NCBI RefSeq assembly: GCF_013387455.1
Contig: NZ_VWNC01000005.1
Coordinates: 62,001 to 126,000 of the forward strand
DNA from: Mariprofundus sp. NF
Lineage (GTDB): Bacteria; Pseudomonadota; Zetaproteobacteria; Mariprofundales; Mariprofundaceae
Length of the DNA stretch: 64,000 nucleotides
Direction of reading: 5' to 3'
Each line of letters starts with the position of its first letter. The stretch's first letter is position 1. A program made the position numbers and the translations under genes. The notes under the pieces are model-generated. The model searched no databases, was not told the DNA's origin, and saw nothing but the letters and a program-made list of their open reading frames with translations. Positions 1-10,303 of the stretch are shown one piece after another.

Positions 1-1775
1 TTAAGCCTTTCGGTCTGGCTGCTCTCATAAAGCGCAGGGTCGGCAAGTTCACTCTCCAGTGCTTCGCTGCGTTGATGCAGTTTATCAAGCTCACTCTCAA
101 GTTTTTTCACTCTGTTGCGCAGCGGTTGCAGGGCTTTGCGCTGTTCGGCTTTGGCGCGCCGGTCATCCTTGCGAGAGGGGTGCGTTGTTACCTTCTCCTC
201 TTCATCGCGCAGCTCCAGCAGCCACTTGGAGTAATCATCCAGATCACCATTGAAAGGGTTCACTTTCCCGTTTGAGACCAGCATCAGAGCGTCGCAGACA
301 GTGCGTAGCAGGTGGCGGTCATGCGAGACCAGAATCATCGCCCCTTCAAAGCTCTGCAGTGCCATATTCAGGGCGTGGCGCATCTCCAGATCGAGATGGT
401 TGGTCGGTTCATCCAGCAGCAACAGATTGGGCTGCTGGTAGACCAGCATAGCCAGTACCAGCCGAGCCTTTTCACCGCCGGAGAAGGGGCCGACAGGGGC
501 AAGGGCCATATCCCCCTGAAAATCGAAACCACCGAGGAATTGCCGCGCCTCTTTCTCCGGCAGTCGCTCTTCCAGCATGCGCAGGTGTTGAACAGGTGAG
601 AGCTCATCATGCAGCTGCTCCAACTGATGCTGGGCGAAATAACCGATGGAGAGATCTTTGGCTCGTTCACATTTGCCTTTTTGTGCTTCCAGTTCACCGG
701 CCAGTAGTTTGATCAGCGTTGATTTGCCTTCGCCATTGGGGCCGAGCAGGCCGATGCGTTCCCCCGGAAGCAGGGAGAAGGAGAGGTCGGAGAGAATCGT
801 GGTCTCACCGTAACCGGCATCGGTTTTGTGCAGCCGCAGTAGCGGATTGGGAATGCCACCGGGATGGCTGAACTCAAATGAGAAAGGGGAGTCGACATGC
901 GCCGGCGCAATCAGCTGCATGCGCTCCAGTGCCTTGATGCGACTCTGTGCCTGCGTTGCTTTGGTATTCTTGGCCTTAAAGCGGGTGATGAAACTCATCA
1001 TGTGGCTGATCTGCTTCTGCTGTTTCTCATGGCTGGCCTGCTGCAGTGCCAGCTTCTCTGCTCTGATGCGCTCAAATGCCGTGTAGTTGCCCGAGTAGAG
1101 GGTAAGTGTTTCATGCTCAATGTGAGCGACTTTGTTTACACAGCGATCAAGAAAATCGCGATCATGGGAGATCAGCAGCATCGCACCGCGATAACTGTTC
1201 AGCCATTTCTCCAGCCATACCACCGCTTCCAGATCGAGATGGTTGGTTGGCTCATCGAGCAGTAGAAGATCAGAACGGCACATCAGTGCATGGGCAAGAT
1301 TCAGGCGCATACGCCAGCCACCGGAGAAATCAGCCACTGCCTTCTCTTCGGTGCCAACTTTAAAGCCTAAACCGTGCATCAGTCGTGCAGCACGGGCGTG
1401 AGCTGAATATGCATCGATGGCGGCCAGCTTCTCATGCAGCTCAGCCACCCTGATGCCGTCGCCAGAGGTCTCTGCCTTATCCAGCTGGGCCTGTAGCTTA
1501 GTTAGCTCTTCATCGCCCTGCATGACGTAGTGAATGGCTGGTGTGGCCAGGGCAGGGGTCTCCTGCTCTACCTGAGCGATGGCGATATTTCTGTCCATGC
1601 GGAAGCTGCCGCTATCCTCTTCCAATTTCCCCTGTACAAGCGCGAACAGTGATGACTTACCGCAGCCGTTGGCACCGGTAATGCCGACCCGGTCACCGAT
1701 GTGCACAGAGAAACTCATATCGCCAAACAGTTGTTTGCTGCCACGTCGCAGGGATACCTTATCAAAATAGAGCAT
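1..1775 (-). CDS. ABC-F family ATPase, YheS-like (C-terminus cut by window edge)
   Basis: Soluble tandem ATP-binding-cassette protein of the ABC-F type, a family that acts at the ribosome rather than in transport. I translated the minus strand from the ATG at 1775; the frame stays open to base 1, giving about 591 residues. The first cassette has Walker A GANGCGKS, signature FSGGW and Walker B LLLLDEPTNHLDLE. The second has GPNGEGKS, FSGGEKARLV and another LLLLDEPTNHLDLE. Between them lies a charged linker, and the last visible part is a Lys/Glu-rich coiled coil (near RVKKLESELDKL), as in YheS/Uup. YheS is a little over 630 residues, so some 40-50 C-terminal residues are probably missing. No transmembrane segment is seen. 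The subfamily (YheS versus Uup) is judged from the N-terminal sequence and is less sure than the ABC-F call. Confidence 0.9.
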   Translation of the reverse strand, partial: MLYFDKVSLRRGSKQLFGDMSFSVHIGDRVGITGANGCGKSSLFALVQGKLEEDSGSFRMDRNIAIAQVEQETPALATPAIHYVMQGDEELTKLQAQLDKAETSGDGIRVAELHEKLAAIDAYSAHARAARLMHGLGFKVGTEEKAVADFSGGWRMRLNLAHALMCRSDLLLLDEPTNHLDLEAVVWLEKWLNSYRGAMLLISHDRDFLDRCVNKVAHIEHETLTLYSGNYTAFERIRAEKLALQQASHEKQQKQISHMMSFITRFKAKNTKATQAQSRIKALERMQLIAPAHVDSPFSFEFSHPGGIPNPLLRLHKTDAGYGETTILSDLSFSLLPGERIGLLGPNGEGKSTLIKLLAGELEAQKGKCERAKDLSIGYFAQHQLEQLHDELSPVQHLRMLEERLPEKEARQFLGGFDFQGDMALAPVGPFSGGEKARLVLAMLVYQQPNLLLLDEPTNHLDLEMRHALNMALQSFEGAMILVSHDRHLLRTVCDALMLVSNGKVNPFNGDLDDYSKWLLELRDEEEKVTTHPSRKDDRRAKAEQRKALQPLRNRVKKLESELDKLHQRSEALESELADPALYESSQTERL

Positions 1776-2125
1776 GCGGCATTTTAGGGTGGAATCGAAA
1801 AACTGCACCCATCAATATTGGTCTGCAGTGCGCCAATCTGTTTGCGCTGCAACTATTTTCCAAGAGATTATAAGCCATGACTTCATTGTATACGGAGCTA
1901 TATTGGATCAAGCGTTGCTACTCCCGGTTACACATTTACACGAAATCCGGTGCAAATCTTTTTGCAAAAGATGACCTGTTTGTTGTATGGTCGCTGTTGA
2001 TGACCATGCATCTTTTTCAGCCCTGTTATTTTCCCTGCCATGCATGTGTAGAGTAGTGCCATCAGTATCCCGTCTACCCTGACGGGGGATCGGCAAACCA
2101 GATTCAAAGCAAAGGACATGTTTAC
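1776..2125. other. Intergenic region between divergent ABC-F and parEC genes
   Basis: 350 bases without a convincing gene; short open frames here have no recognisable product. It should carry the promoters of two divergent genes. Two structures stand out. A 17-base palindrome at 1956-1972 has arms ATCTTTT and AAAAGAT around TGC, and could be an operator or a short hairpin. A hairpin at 2069-2086 (CCCGTC, six-base loop, GACGGG) lies about 40 bases before the parEC start and would be in its 5' leader. No clear -35/-10 pair could be assigned. Confidence 0.5.
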
Positions 2126-5100
2126 ATGAGTGCAGATTACGATATCGATTCGATTAAAGACCTCGATGGGATTTCTCATATCCAGCTGCGGCCGAATATG
2201 TATACCGATACCGGCCTTGAGCTTGGTTGTCACCACATCGCACAAGAGGTGCTTGATAACTGTGGTGATGAGGCGATCGGTGGTTTCTGCAATAAGATCA
2301 TTGTTGAACTGGAATCCGAGAATGTGGTATGCATTTCAGATAACGGACGCGGCATTCCGGTGAAGGAGAACCAGGACGGCATATCCGGTGTTGAGCTGGT
2401 GCTTACCAAGGACAAAGCCGGCGGCAAGTTTGATCATAATGCCTATAAGGTCTCCGGTGGTCTGCACGGGGTAGGTATTACCGTCACCAATGCACTCTCA
2501 TCGTGGCTGGAAGCGACTGTAAAGCGTGACGGGGGTGAGTGGTTCATTCGCCTTGAAAACGGCCGTACAGTCGAAAAGATCAAACAGATCGGCGAATGCG
2601 GGCCGCGCACGCACGGCACCAAGATCAGATTCTCTCCCAACCCGAAATATTATGAGCGCGCCAGGTTCCGTGTGCAGCAGTTGCGCCAGCAGGCGATGGA
2701 CAAAGCGATTCTGATTCCTGGGCTGGAGGTGGTGTTCAAAGCGCCGGGTCTGGAAGATGAGACTTTCTGCTTTAAAAATGGACTCTCCGAATTTATGACC
2801 TCGCGCATGGAAGAGTCTCCGATGTTTGAGTTTTCAGGACAGCTCGGGGATATGGAGAAGGTGCACTGGTTTTTCGCCTCTTTTGAAGAGAGCACTCCGA
2901 TCTACACCAAATCCTATGTGAATACTGTGCCCACGCCGCGTGGCGGTACCCATGAAAAGGGTTTTGAGTCGGGGCTTCTCAAGGCTGTTCGTGAATATAT
3001 CGATATGCGCCCGGAGCTGAAAAAACTGCTCGGTAAAAAGACCAGAATTGCGGCATCCGATATCATGACCAACAGCCAGCTTGGTCTCTCCGTCTATATT
3101 CAGGACATCTCCTTTGAGGGGCAGACCAAACAGAAGCTCACCTCTTCTGAAGCGACCAAGTTTGTCGGTGGTGTGATCAATGATTCGGCTGCCCTCTGGC
3201 TGAATCGTGATGGCGAGATCTCTGATGCATGGATGAAGCTGATTATTGATCGGGCTACCACGCGCACGGCTGCTGAGAGTGGCAAAACCAAAAAGGTGGA
3301 TCGCAAAACCTTTACCGGTAGAACACCGCTGCCTGGCAAACTGCTCGATTGCCGCAGCAACGATATTGAAGATACAGAGCTCTACCTTGTGGAGGGTGAT
3401 TCGGCGGGTGGTTCTGCCAAGCAGGCCAATGATCGCGACCTGCAGGCGGTTTTCCCCCTGAAAGGTAAAATCCTGAACTGCGAAGGTGTGACATCTACCG
3501 ATGCAGGCAACAGTGAAGCTGTTGCAGATCTGATTACGGCGATTGGTACCGGCATTGGTGATGCCTGTGATATCGAGAAGCGTCGCTACGGCAAAATCGT
3601 GGTGATGACCGATGCGGATATCGACGGCAGCCATATCCAGACACTGCTGTTTACCTTCTTCTGGCGACAGATGCGGCCAATGGTGGAGGCGGGGCGTGTG
3701 TTTATCGTGCAGCCGCCACTTTACGGCGTCACCGTAGGCAAACAGAAACACTACGCGCAGGATGAAGAGGAGCTTGATGGCCTCAGAGCCATGGCGCTGG
3801 CTGAGAACAAGAAGATTGAATATATCCGCTTTAAAGGTCTTGGTGAGATGAATCCGCCGGAGCTGAAAGAGACCTGTATGGATGTTGAAAATCGCGTGCT
3901 GGTGCAGGTGAGTCCTGAAGATGCGCAGCGCATGGATGCACTGGTGACCAAGCTGATGGGTGATGATGCAGGTCAGCGCCGTGATCTGCTGATGGGTAAG
4001 GAGATCGAGGATGCCCGCTTTGTAAATAGTGCAGCCGCCATCGAATCCATCGATGATCCATGTGATATGACCGATGATCTTGATGACATCGATGATCTGC
4101 AGCTGCGTTTTAAACCTTATGATTCAGGCAACAATACCATTGCGCCATTTGAGACGGTCTTCCGTGAACTCTACCGCAGCTACGGTCTGAAAGTGGTGGG
4201 TGATCGTGCCATTCCCGATGTTCGTGATGGCCTGAAGCCGGTGCACCGCCGCATTCTCTATGCGATGGAAAAACTCCAGCTCAGATCAAACACCAAAACC
4301 AAGAAATCCGCCCGCGTGGTCGGTGACGTGATCGGTAAATATCACCCGCACGGTGATTCGGCTGTGTACGGCGCGATGGTGCGTATGGCCCAGCCCTGGG
4401 CGATGCGTTATCCGCTGGTGGATGGGCAGGGTAACTTCGGCTCCATTGATGGTGATTCGGCAGCGGCTATGCGTTATACCGAAGCGCGAATGACGCCGAT
4501 TGCCGAAGCGATGCTCTCCAGTGATCTGAAGGATGGCATCACCCCGTATCAGCCCAACTACGATGATCAGGACAGGGAGCCGATGCTGCTGCCGGCACCA
4601 TTCCCGTGGATTCTGATGAACTCAAGCACAGGTAATCCGGCTGTTGGCTTTAAGACTGAAATCCCTTCGCATAATCTCTCTGAGCTGCTTGGCGCATGTA
4701 TTGCGCTCTCCAAACGCAGAAGCAGGACAGGGGCGGGGGCATCCAACAGAGATTTCGCCCTTGTGCGTAAACATATCACTGCACCGGACTTCCCCGGTGG
4801 CGGTATTATCACCAGCACGGAAGAGGAGCTGGAGAAGATGTATGCCAGCGGTTACGGAAAAATGCTGCTGCGCTGCAAATGGCATAAGGAAGATATTGGC
4901 AAAGGCATGTGGCAGATCATTGTCACAGAGATTCCCTACGGTATTGAGAAGTCACCACTGTTGATCGAGATGGGGGCGCGTATTTCGGATAAAACCATTG
5001 CCGAATCACGCCAGCTGCCGATGATCTCTGATCTGCGTGATGAATCCTCAGCTGAAGGTATCCGCATTGTTATCGAGCCGAAATCGAAAAATCTCGATGC

Positions 5101-6415
5101 CGAACAGATCATGTTACATCTCTTCTCAGCCACCAATCTGCAGGTGACCATCCAGTATGCCACCTATGCGCTGGAGAAGTGGATTGATGCACCCGGTGGT
5201 GATCGCTATCGCCTGCCAAGCCTCTTTTCACTCGACGCACTACTCAACTCCTTCCTGAACAACAGAGAAGGGATTGTGATGCGCAGGGCGGAGGTGCGTC
5301 TGGGTGAGATCAATAAGCGCACCAATATCCTTGAGGGTCTGTTTGTTGTTTATCCGAATGTGATGGAGATCGTGAAAACGATCTATGACAACGATAAACC
5401 AAAACCGATTCTGATGCAGAAGTATGGTTTCAATGAGGAGCAGGTGGTGGCTATCCTCGATCTGCGTCTGGCGCAACTGCGTAAGCTCGATGAGATGAAG
5501 CTGATGAATGAGCATGCAAAGCTGCTGCAGGAGAAAGCGGAGCTTGAACTGATTGTCGATGACCACGGGCATCGCTGGAAGCACATCACCGGCGAGCTTA
5601 AAGATGCGCTGGCCAAGTTCGGAGATGAACGTCGAACAGTGGTTGATGCCGATGCGCCAAAAGCGCGCACCATGAGCAAGCAGCAGACGGTCAACCGTGA
5701 ACCGATCACAGCAATCCTCTCCAGGCAGGGGTGGCTCAAGGGGCTGCGAAACGCCCATGTTGATCTGGCCGGTCTTAAATTCAGGGAGGGGGACAAGCTC
5801 CTTGATGCAGCTGCAGGGCATACTACAGACATGCTTGTGCTGATCGGACGGAAAGGGCGGGCATTCAGTATGCTCGCCGCTGATCTGGCCGGTGGCCGTG
5901 GTAACGGTGAGCCGATCTCTAAAACGTTCATGTTCAGTATCAATGAAGCGCCAACGCGCATGGTGATGGTCAAAGCCGAGTCTGAATATCTGATCGCCAC
6001 CACGGCAGGTCACGCTTTCCGGGCGATGGGTGAGTCGATGCTCTCGGCCAACAAGAAGGGTAAAGCCTTTATCAATTTCCCGGTAGGCTCGAAACTGCTC
6101 TGCATCCGCGAAATCGATGCTGCCCATGATGCGTTTGCCTTTATCGATTCCGATGGTCGTCTGGCGGTTATTGCAAAAGATGAGTTCCCGCTGCTCGGCA
6201 AAGGTAAGGGGGTGACAGCCATCTCGATGAAACGGGGTTCAAAGGGCTTGCGTGATGCTGCACCAATCACCGTGAAAGAGGGGGTTCGGGTAGGCACTGA
6301 GAAGCGTGCGACGAGCATTGAAGCCGATGAGTTACAGGAGATCTATGTCATCGCCAGAGCCAAGGCTCCGAGACCACTGCCGATGGCAGCTGTGAACGGC
6401 ATGGTGGTCTCATGA
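2126..6415 (+). CDS. parEC: Fused topoisomerase IV, ParE-ParC single polypeptide
   Basis: Type IIA topoisomerase that would decatenate and relax DNA by ATP-driven strand passage. The two usual subunits are in one 1429-residue frame. The ParE half (about 1-640) has the GHKL ATPase with E41 and N45 in EVLDN, DNGRGIP at 72-78 and the GGLHGVG loop at 111-117. Its TOPRIM region has EGDSAGG at 423-429 and TDADIDG at 495-501. An acidic linker (about 640-665, rich in Asp) leads into the ParC half: GDGLKP-like segment near 700, HPHGDS near 740-745, QGNFGS at 768-773, and the catalytic tyrosine Y784 in RYTEARM. The C-terminal 230 residues form a beta-pinwheel-like domain without a gyrase QRRGGKG box, so ParC rather than GyrA. 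The order matches eukaryotic topoisomerase II. AAAGGA lies 9 bases before the ATG. No frameshift is seen at the junction. Confidence 0.95.
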   Translation: MSADYDIDSIKDLDGISHIQLRPNMYTDTGLELGCHHIAQEVLDNCGDEAIGGFCNKIIVELESENVVCISDNGRGIPVKENQDGISGVELVLTKDKAGGKFDHNAYKVSGGLHGVGITVTNALSSWLEATVKRDGGEWFIRLENGRTVEKIKQIGECGPRTHGTKIRFSPNPKYYERARFRVQQLRQQAMDKAILIPGLEVVFKAPGLEDETFCFKNGLSEFMTSRMEESPMFEFSGQLGDMEKVHWFFASFEESTPIYTKSYVNTVPTPRGGTHEKGFESGLLKAVREYIDMRPELKKLLGKKTRIAASDIMTNSQLGLSVYIQDISFEGQTKQKLTSSEATKFVGGVINDSAALWLNRDGEISDAWMKLIIDRATTRTAAESGKTKKVDRKTFTGRTPLPGKLLDCRSNDIEDTELYLVEGDSAGGSAKQANDRDLQAVFPLKGKILNCEGVTSTDAGNSEAVADLITAIGTGIGDACDIEKRRYGKIVVMTDADIDGSHIQTLLFTFFWRQMRPMVEAGRVFIVQPPLYGVTVGKQKHYAQDEEELDGLRAMALAENKKIEYIRFKGLGEMNPPELKETCMDVENRVLVQVSPEDAQRMDALVTKLMGDDAGQRRDLLMGKEIEDARFVNSAAAIESIDDPCDMTDDLDDIDDLQLRFKPYDSGNNTIAPFETVFRELYRSYGLKVVGDRAIPDVRDGLKPVHRRILYAMEKLQLRSNTKTKKSARVVGDVIGKYHPHGDSAVYGAMVRMAQPWAMRYPLVDGQGNFGSIDGDSAAAMRYTEARMTPIAEAMLSSDLKDGITPYQPNYDDQDREPMLLPAPFPWILMNSSTGNPAVGFKTEIPSHNLSELLGACIALSKRRSRTGAGASNRDFALVRKHITAPDFPGGGIITSTEEELEKMYASGYGKMLLRCKWHKEDIGKGMWQIIVTEIPYGIEKSPLLIEMGARISDKTIAESRQLPMISDLRDESSAEGIRIVIEPKSKNLDAEQIMLHLFSATNLQVTIQYATYALEKWIDAPGGDRYRLPSLFSLDALLNSFLNNREGIVMRRAEVRLGEINKRTNILEGLFVVYPNVMEIVKTIYDNDKPKPILMQKYGFNEEQVVAILDLRLAQLRKLDEMKLMNEHAKLLQEKAELELIVDDHGHRWKHITGELKDALAKFGDERRTVVDADAPKARTMSKQQTVNREPITAILSRQGWLKGLRNAHVDLAGLKFREGDKLLDAAAGHTTDMLVLIGRKGRAFSMLAADLAGGRGNGEPISKTFMFSINEAPTRMVMVKAESEYLIATTAGHAFRAMGESMLSANKKGKAFINFPVGSKLLCIREIDAAHDAFAFIDSDGRLAVIAKDEFPLLGKGKGVTAISMKRGSKGLRDAAPITVKEGVRVGTEKRATSIEADELQEIYVIARAKAPRPLPMAAVNGMVVS

Positions 6416-6444
6416 TGACCATTTTTGCGCAGAGGGGGTGAGGG

Positions 6445-6864
6445 ATGTGGAAGCAGAAAACAGTTCGACTGCAGGCAAAATCGAGAGGGTTTCATCTTGT
6501 CACCCGTGAACTGCTTGAGCAGCTGCCGGAGTTGCGTGAGTTAAAAGTGGGGGTGGCGCACCTCTTTATTCAACACACCAGCGCAAGTCTGACCATCAAC
6601 GAGAATGCCGACCCTGATGTGCGCAGGGATATGGAGGCGCACTTCAATCACTTTGTACCGGAGAATCAGGATTACTATCAACACACGCTGGAGGGCTCTG
6701 ATGATATGCCTGCGCATATCAAATCGAGCACACTCGGCTCATCGCTCTCTATACCGATCAGTAATGGATCACTGGCCATGGGTACATGGCAGGGCATCTA
6801 TCTGGGTGAACATCGTGATCATGGTGGAGCCAGGCGAATTATCGTCACACTACATGGTGAGTGA
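6445..6864 (+). CDS. YjbQ/UPF0047 family protein
   Basis: A 139-residue soluble protein of the YjbQ (UPF0047) family, whose members have been linked to thiamin phosphate synthase-like activity; the physiological role is unsettled. Family landmarks are visible: [19 protein letters not shown] at about 48-66, the GSDDMPAH segment near 90, and the ending [16 protein letters not shown] followed by RRIIVTL. The conserved His and Asp residues in these motifs are thought to bind metal or substrate. The length is normal for the family. It starts 29 bases after the parEC stop behind a purine-rich stretch (GAGGGGGTGAGGG), so it may be cotranscribed with parEC. Nothing links it functionally to topoisomerase. 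Confidence 0.9.
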   Translation: MWKQKTVRLQAKSRGFHLVTRELLEQLPELRELKVGVAHLFIQHTSASLTINENADPDVRRDMEAHFNHFVPENQDYYQHTLEGSDDMPAHIKSSTLGSSLSIPISNGSLAMGTWQGIYLGEHRDHGGARRIIVTLHGE

Positions 6865-6946
6865 TCTATAATTGCTGCAAAAACCGCGGCTTTAGTCTAA
6901 CGTAGTCCAGTCGGGGCAGATAAATTGCCGGGCAGGAGCCAAGCCT

Positions 6947-8800
6947 ATGGGGCAATCGCAGTTTCACCACACTCTTCGTACGGATCTCATTAAGGATATT
7001 CTTATCTGGTCGGGATCTTTCTTTCTGGCTCTCGTTGTAGCATTTGTTCTTACCCTTGATGGTCTGGTCAATTACATGGTGGCCGAGATGGCCGGGCATC
7101 GCATGCATTATCAGCTTGCCGAGTTTTCCAAGCATCTGAGTCAGGGTGATACGACAAGTATTACCGAGGAGTCAGAGGCTCTGGTTCAGGATGAGTCAAT
7201 CTCCGGTATTCTTCTGGTCGATGCATCAGGCTTGTTGGTGCAGGTATCGTTGAAGGATGGGGAGCCACCAAGGGTTAGTCTGACGCGTAACATGAGTGTG
7301 GAAGAGATGCGCAGCGAAGTTGCGCTGGAAGATGATCTGGTGCTGTTTGAGGAGAGAATCCCCGGCCATACAGGTTCGCTGGTTCTTATTCTGGATAAAG
7401 GTCCGATTTTAAAAGCGATTTATACTTCAACCGGCTGGACTGCAGCACTGCTGATATTCTTTATTATCCTCTCAATCGTGGTTCTGCATTTCTCTCTGCG
7501 CAGGCACCTGATCAAACCGGTTGATGAAGTCAGACATCTAATGGATGATGACCTGAAGAGGGAGGAGAAGGAGGAGTTGATCAGTCATCTGCCTGATGAA
7601 GTGGCTGCTTTGGCTATATCTTATGAAGCAAGTAATGAGGCGCATCTGCTGATGGAGAGGCAGTTTAATCAGGCCCAGAAGATGGAGGCGATTGGAACGC
7701 TGGTGGGTGGCATTGCCCATGATTTCAATAATACTCTGGCTGGTATTGTCGGAAATCTCTACCTGGCTAAACAGGGGGCGACTACCCTGCCTGATGTGGT
7801 TGAGAAGCTGGACCGGATTGAGGTGTTATCTCTTCGCTCTTCAGAAACCGTAAAAAACCTGCTTGCCTTTGCCCATAAGACACATCTGGAGACGGCTCCT
7901 GTTGCCCTTGGCTCGTTTATTAAAGAGGCGATTAAGCTGAACAGGGTCTCTGTGCCGGAGAGCGTGAATCTCACCTACCATGTGAGTGATGAAGATCTTA
8001 CGGTGAACGGGGATGTTACCCAGTTGCATCAGGTGCTGCTGAATCTGATTAATAACGCTTTCCATGCTACAGAGGGTATGGCTGAACAGAATATCAGTGT
8101 GAGTGTGGAACGATTCAATGCAGATGAGCAGTTTTTGCAGAAACATGCAGTTACCTCAGAACATTTTGCCAGAATAACTGTCAGTGATAATGGGCGCGGC
8201 ATAGCAGCGGATGTGATTGAACATATATTCGAACCCTTCTTCACTACCAAAGAGGTAGGCAAAGGAACCGGGCTTGGGCTGGCGATGGTCTACGGTTCTA
8301 TCAAGAGTCAGCACGGCATTATTGAGGTTGAATCCGAGCCTGGTTGTGGTGCCACTTTTAAAGTTTTTCTTCCTCTGATTGAAAACGAAGAGGGTGTTGA
8401 ATTTACGGGTAGTGATGAAGCTGTTCAGGGCCAGGGTGAATCTATCTTGCTTGCTGATGATGAAGAGGGGCTTCTGGTGGCAACTTGCGAGGTATTAGAG
8501 TCGCTGGGGTACCGTGTCTTCGGTGCCGCCGATGGGCAGCAGGCTGTCTCACTGTACAGAGAGAAACGGGAGGAGATTGACCTTGTCATTCTCGATGTCG
8601 TGATGCCCCGGCTGGGAGGGATTATGGCTGCGCAGCAGATCAGAGAGATCGATCCTGCTGCCAGAGTAGTGTTTGTGACCGGTTACGATGAAAAGAGCTT
8701 TTCAGGGGGGGGAGAGGAGCTTCATCATCCAGTGATTCATAAACCCTATGCCATTGAAGAGTTGAGTCTGCTTATCCGTCAACAGCTGGATCAGGCATGA
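6947..8800 (+). CDS. Membrane hybrid sensor histidine kinase with C-terminal receiver domain
   Basis: A 617-residue two-component sensor. Membrane helices at about 22-45 and 164-186 enclose a roughly 115-residue extracytoplasmic sensor region with no family I recognise. After TM2 comes a short HAMP-like stretch, then the H-box GGIAHDFNN with phospho-acceptor H258. The ATPase shows LINNAFHAT (N box), DNGRGI (G1) and GTGLGLAMVYG (G2). A receiver domain follows from about 495 with acidic pair DDEE, phospho-acceptor D550 in VILDVVMP, a threonine in FVTG and lysine in HKPY. The signal would pass His to Asp within the protein or to an external response regulator, but no regulator gene is adjacent. 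The GGIAHDFNN type is common in NtrB-like and hybrid kinases. The stimulus is unknown. Confidence 0.92.
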   Translation: MGQSQFHHTLRTDLIKDILIWSGSFFLALVVAFVLTLDGLVNYMVAEMAGHRMHYQLAEFSKHLSQGDTTSITEESEALVQDESISGILLVDASGLLVQVSLKDGEPPRVSLTRNMSVEEMRSEVALEDDLVLFEERIPGHTGSLVLILDKGPILKAIYTSTGWTAALLIFFIILSIVVLHFSLRRHLIKPVDEVRHLMDDDLKREEKEELISHLPDEVAALAISYEASNEAHLLMERQFNQAQKMEAIGTLVGGIAHDFNNTLAGIVGNLYLAKQGATTLPDVVEKLDRIEVLSLRSSETVKNLLAFAHKTHLETAPVALGSFIKEAIKLNRVSVPESVNLTYHVSDEDLTVNGDVTQLHQVLLNLINNAFHATEGMAEQNISVSVERFNADEQFLQKHAVTSEHFARITVSDNGRGIAADVIEHIFEPFFTTKEVGKGTGLGLAMVYGSIKSQHGIIEVESEPGCGATFKVFLPLIENEEGVEFTGSDEAVQGQGESILLADDEEGLLVATCEVLESLGYRVFGAADGQQAVSLYREKREEIDLVILDVVMPRLGGIMAAQQIREIDPAARVVFVTGYDEKSFSGGGEELHHPVIHKPYAIEELSLLIRQQLDQA

Positions 8801-9358
8801 TAGTTTCAGCCGATGCAGGATGGCTGCACCTCTTCTGATCTATTCTCTATGGTGGATGAAAAGGTTGTATGAAAAGTTGCCGGGATGGCACGCTGTCCCT
8901 CTGAAATCACCGAAGTTGTTGTAATCAAAGGGGTTGCGACATCTCTCCACAGGGCCTGTGGATAACTCAGTGGATGAAATAGAGTGAATCGTTACTTGTC
9001 ATGTTGCCGCTAGAGATGGGTTGCCTCTGCCTAAATAATGGGCTTATATCTTTGTCTATATAAAACAGCAGTTTAAGATACACATGTTAAAGTATGTTTT
9101 AACCAGTGCCTGTAAGGTCTATTAGCAGCCCTTGAACCGACTTCGTCGGTGGATAAATAGCGAAAGTATAGGTCCTTTTCCTACAGCTGTCGGGATTTAG
9201 CGCTTTTTTAGCGATCGTATTGCCGTTGCTTTGATGGGCTCGCGGGTGTCGCTGATCACAGTAGTGGTGACGAAAATCGCTAACTTCGGTTAACCTTCGC
9301 AGTGCTCAGATTGGATGCTGGCCGAAGTTAAATTTTTATACACATGGAAGTGGAACCT
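8801..9358. other. Long non-coding region with DnaA-box-like palindrome and hairpins
   Basis: About 560 bases without a credible gene, between the kinase and endonuclease I. Bases 8946-8962 form a palindrome, TCCACAGG-G-CCTGTGGA, whose right arm runs into TGTGGATAA (8957-8965), a perfect reverse-strand DnaA box (TTATCCACA). Near matches occur at 9130-9138 (GGTGGATAA) and 9336-9344 (TTATACACA), and the sequence between about 9035 and 9100 is AT-rich. Small hairpins are present: ACCGAC-TTC-GTCGGT near 9137-9151, TAAC-TTCG-GTTA near 9281-9292, and the separated arms AACTTCGG/CCGAAGTT before the endA start. It is unusually long for this compact window. Origin-like, regulatory or small-RNA roles are all open. 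Confidence 0.45.
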
Positions 9359-10135
9359 ATGCGTAACATGGACGTTACCTTTTCAATAAGGACTTTTATT
9401 CTGATGATGCTGATCGCTCTGCTGTCGAGCTCAGCTCATGCTGCCGGCAACGAATCGGGCAACAGTTTTGGCAAAGCGAAAAAAGAGCTGGAGAAAATGT
9501 ATCAGGATCATCGCCTCACCTTTTATGCCGGATGCGAGTATGGCAAGAAAGGGCACGTGAATGGCAAGAGCTGTGGTTACAAAGCGCGCAAGAATGAGAA
9601 GCGAGGACGCAAGATCGAGTGGGAGCATGTGGTGCCTGCCTGGGCGTTTGGGCATGCCCTGCAGTGCTGGCAAAATAAAGTCTGCTCAACCTCAAAAGGC
9701 AAGCCCTACAAGGGGCGCAAATGTTGCGGAAAAATTGATGCAACTTTTCAGGCGATGGAGTCGGACATGTTCAATCTTGTGCCGGCCATTGGCGAGCTGA
9801 ACGGTGATCGTTCCAACTTCCGTTACGGCATGATTGCAGGTGAAAGCCGGGCATATGGAGAGGTGGATTTTGAGGTCGACTTCAAACAGCGGGTAGCTGA
9901 ACCGGCTGAAGCCGTTCGCGGCGATATTGCCCGCATCTATTTCTACATGGAAAAAACCTACGGCATGAAGATCGGCAAGAAAGATCGCAGGCTGTTCGAG
10001 ATCTGGAATCGTCAGGATCCGGTGGATGCCTGGGAGATTGAGCGCAATTTGAGAATTGCTGCGATTCAAGGCAACAGCAATCCCTTTGTAGATTCAACAT
10101 CTGCCAGCGCCAGAAGCGGAGCTGCGATTCAGTAA
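9359..10135 (+). CDS. endA: Periplasmic/secreted endonuclease I (EndA/NucM family)
   Basis: DNA endonuclease of the beta-beta-alpha-metal (His-Me) fold, cleaving DNA outside the cytoplasm. I place the start at the ATG at 9359, preceded by GGAAGTGGAAC, giving about 258 residues; an ATG at 9344 lacks a ribosome site and adds only five residues. A signal peptide covers about 1-30, with a hydrophobic core MMLIALL and cleavage after SAHA. The catalytic motif is KIEWEHVVPAWAFG, with the general-base histidine in WEH, followed by the metal-binding asparagine region FNLVPAIGELNGDRSN. A cysteine-rich stretch between them probably forms disulfides, fitting export. The C-terminal WNRQDPVDAWE segment is typical of the family. 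It stands alone between two non-coding regions. Confidence 0.92.
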   Translation: MRNMDVTFSIRTFILMMLIALLSSSAHAAGNESGNSFGKAKKELEKMYQDHRLTFYAGCEYGKKGHVNGKSCGYKARKNEKRGRKIEWEHVVPAWAFGHALQCWQNKVCSTSKGKPYKGRKCCGKIDATFQAMESDMFNLVPAIGELNGDRSNFRYGMIAGESRAYGEVDFEVDFKQRVAEPAEAVRGDIARIYFYMEKTYGMKIGKKDRRLFEIWNRQDPVDAWEIERNLRIAAIQGNSNPFVDSTSASARSGAAIQ

Positions 10136-10189
10136 CTGCAAGGTTCGGCCATTGTCCGGGATGGCGTGTTAAACCAATTTTTATCTCTG

Positions 10190-10223
10190 TTAACCTTTTA
10201 TTCATGTTATGAGCACCTATAAT
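10190..10223 (+). promoter_or_regulatory. Candidate promoter of the VWA/ExbB-like operon
   Basis: A perfect -10 hexamer TATAAT at 10218-10223 lies 81 bases before the first gene of the eight-gene operon, in the only sizeable gap ahead of it. Upstream T-rich sequence with TTAACC at 10190-10195 is a poor -35 at 22 bases spacing, so the -35 assignment is weak. Confidence 0.35.
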
Positions 10224-10303
10224 TGGGTGGTGAAATATTCGCACTTATCCTGTTATATATAGCGGTTAGACTCTCAGCGTGACATGGATATCAGGGGATC
10301 TAT

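Noticed and set aside
1908-2245. Small minus-strand frames upstream of parEC
   Set aside because: They overlap the intergenic hairpins and the parEC start and have no domain or ribosome site.
5240-6127. Long antisense frame opposite the ParC C-terminal part
   Set aside because: Overlaps a confirmed protein domain on the other strand with no family features.
8941-9345. Claim of a chromosomal origin (oriC)
   Set aside because: Only one perfect DnaA box and weak neighbours, no dnaA/dnaN/gyrB context; kept only as a finding for checking.
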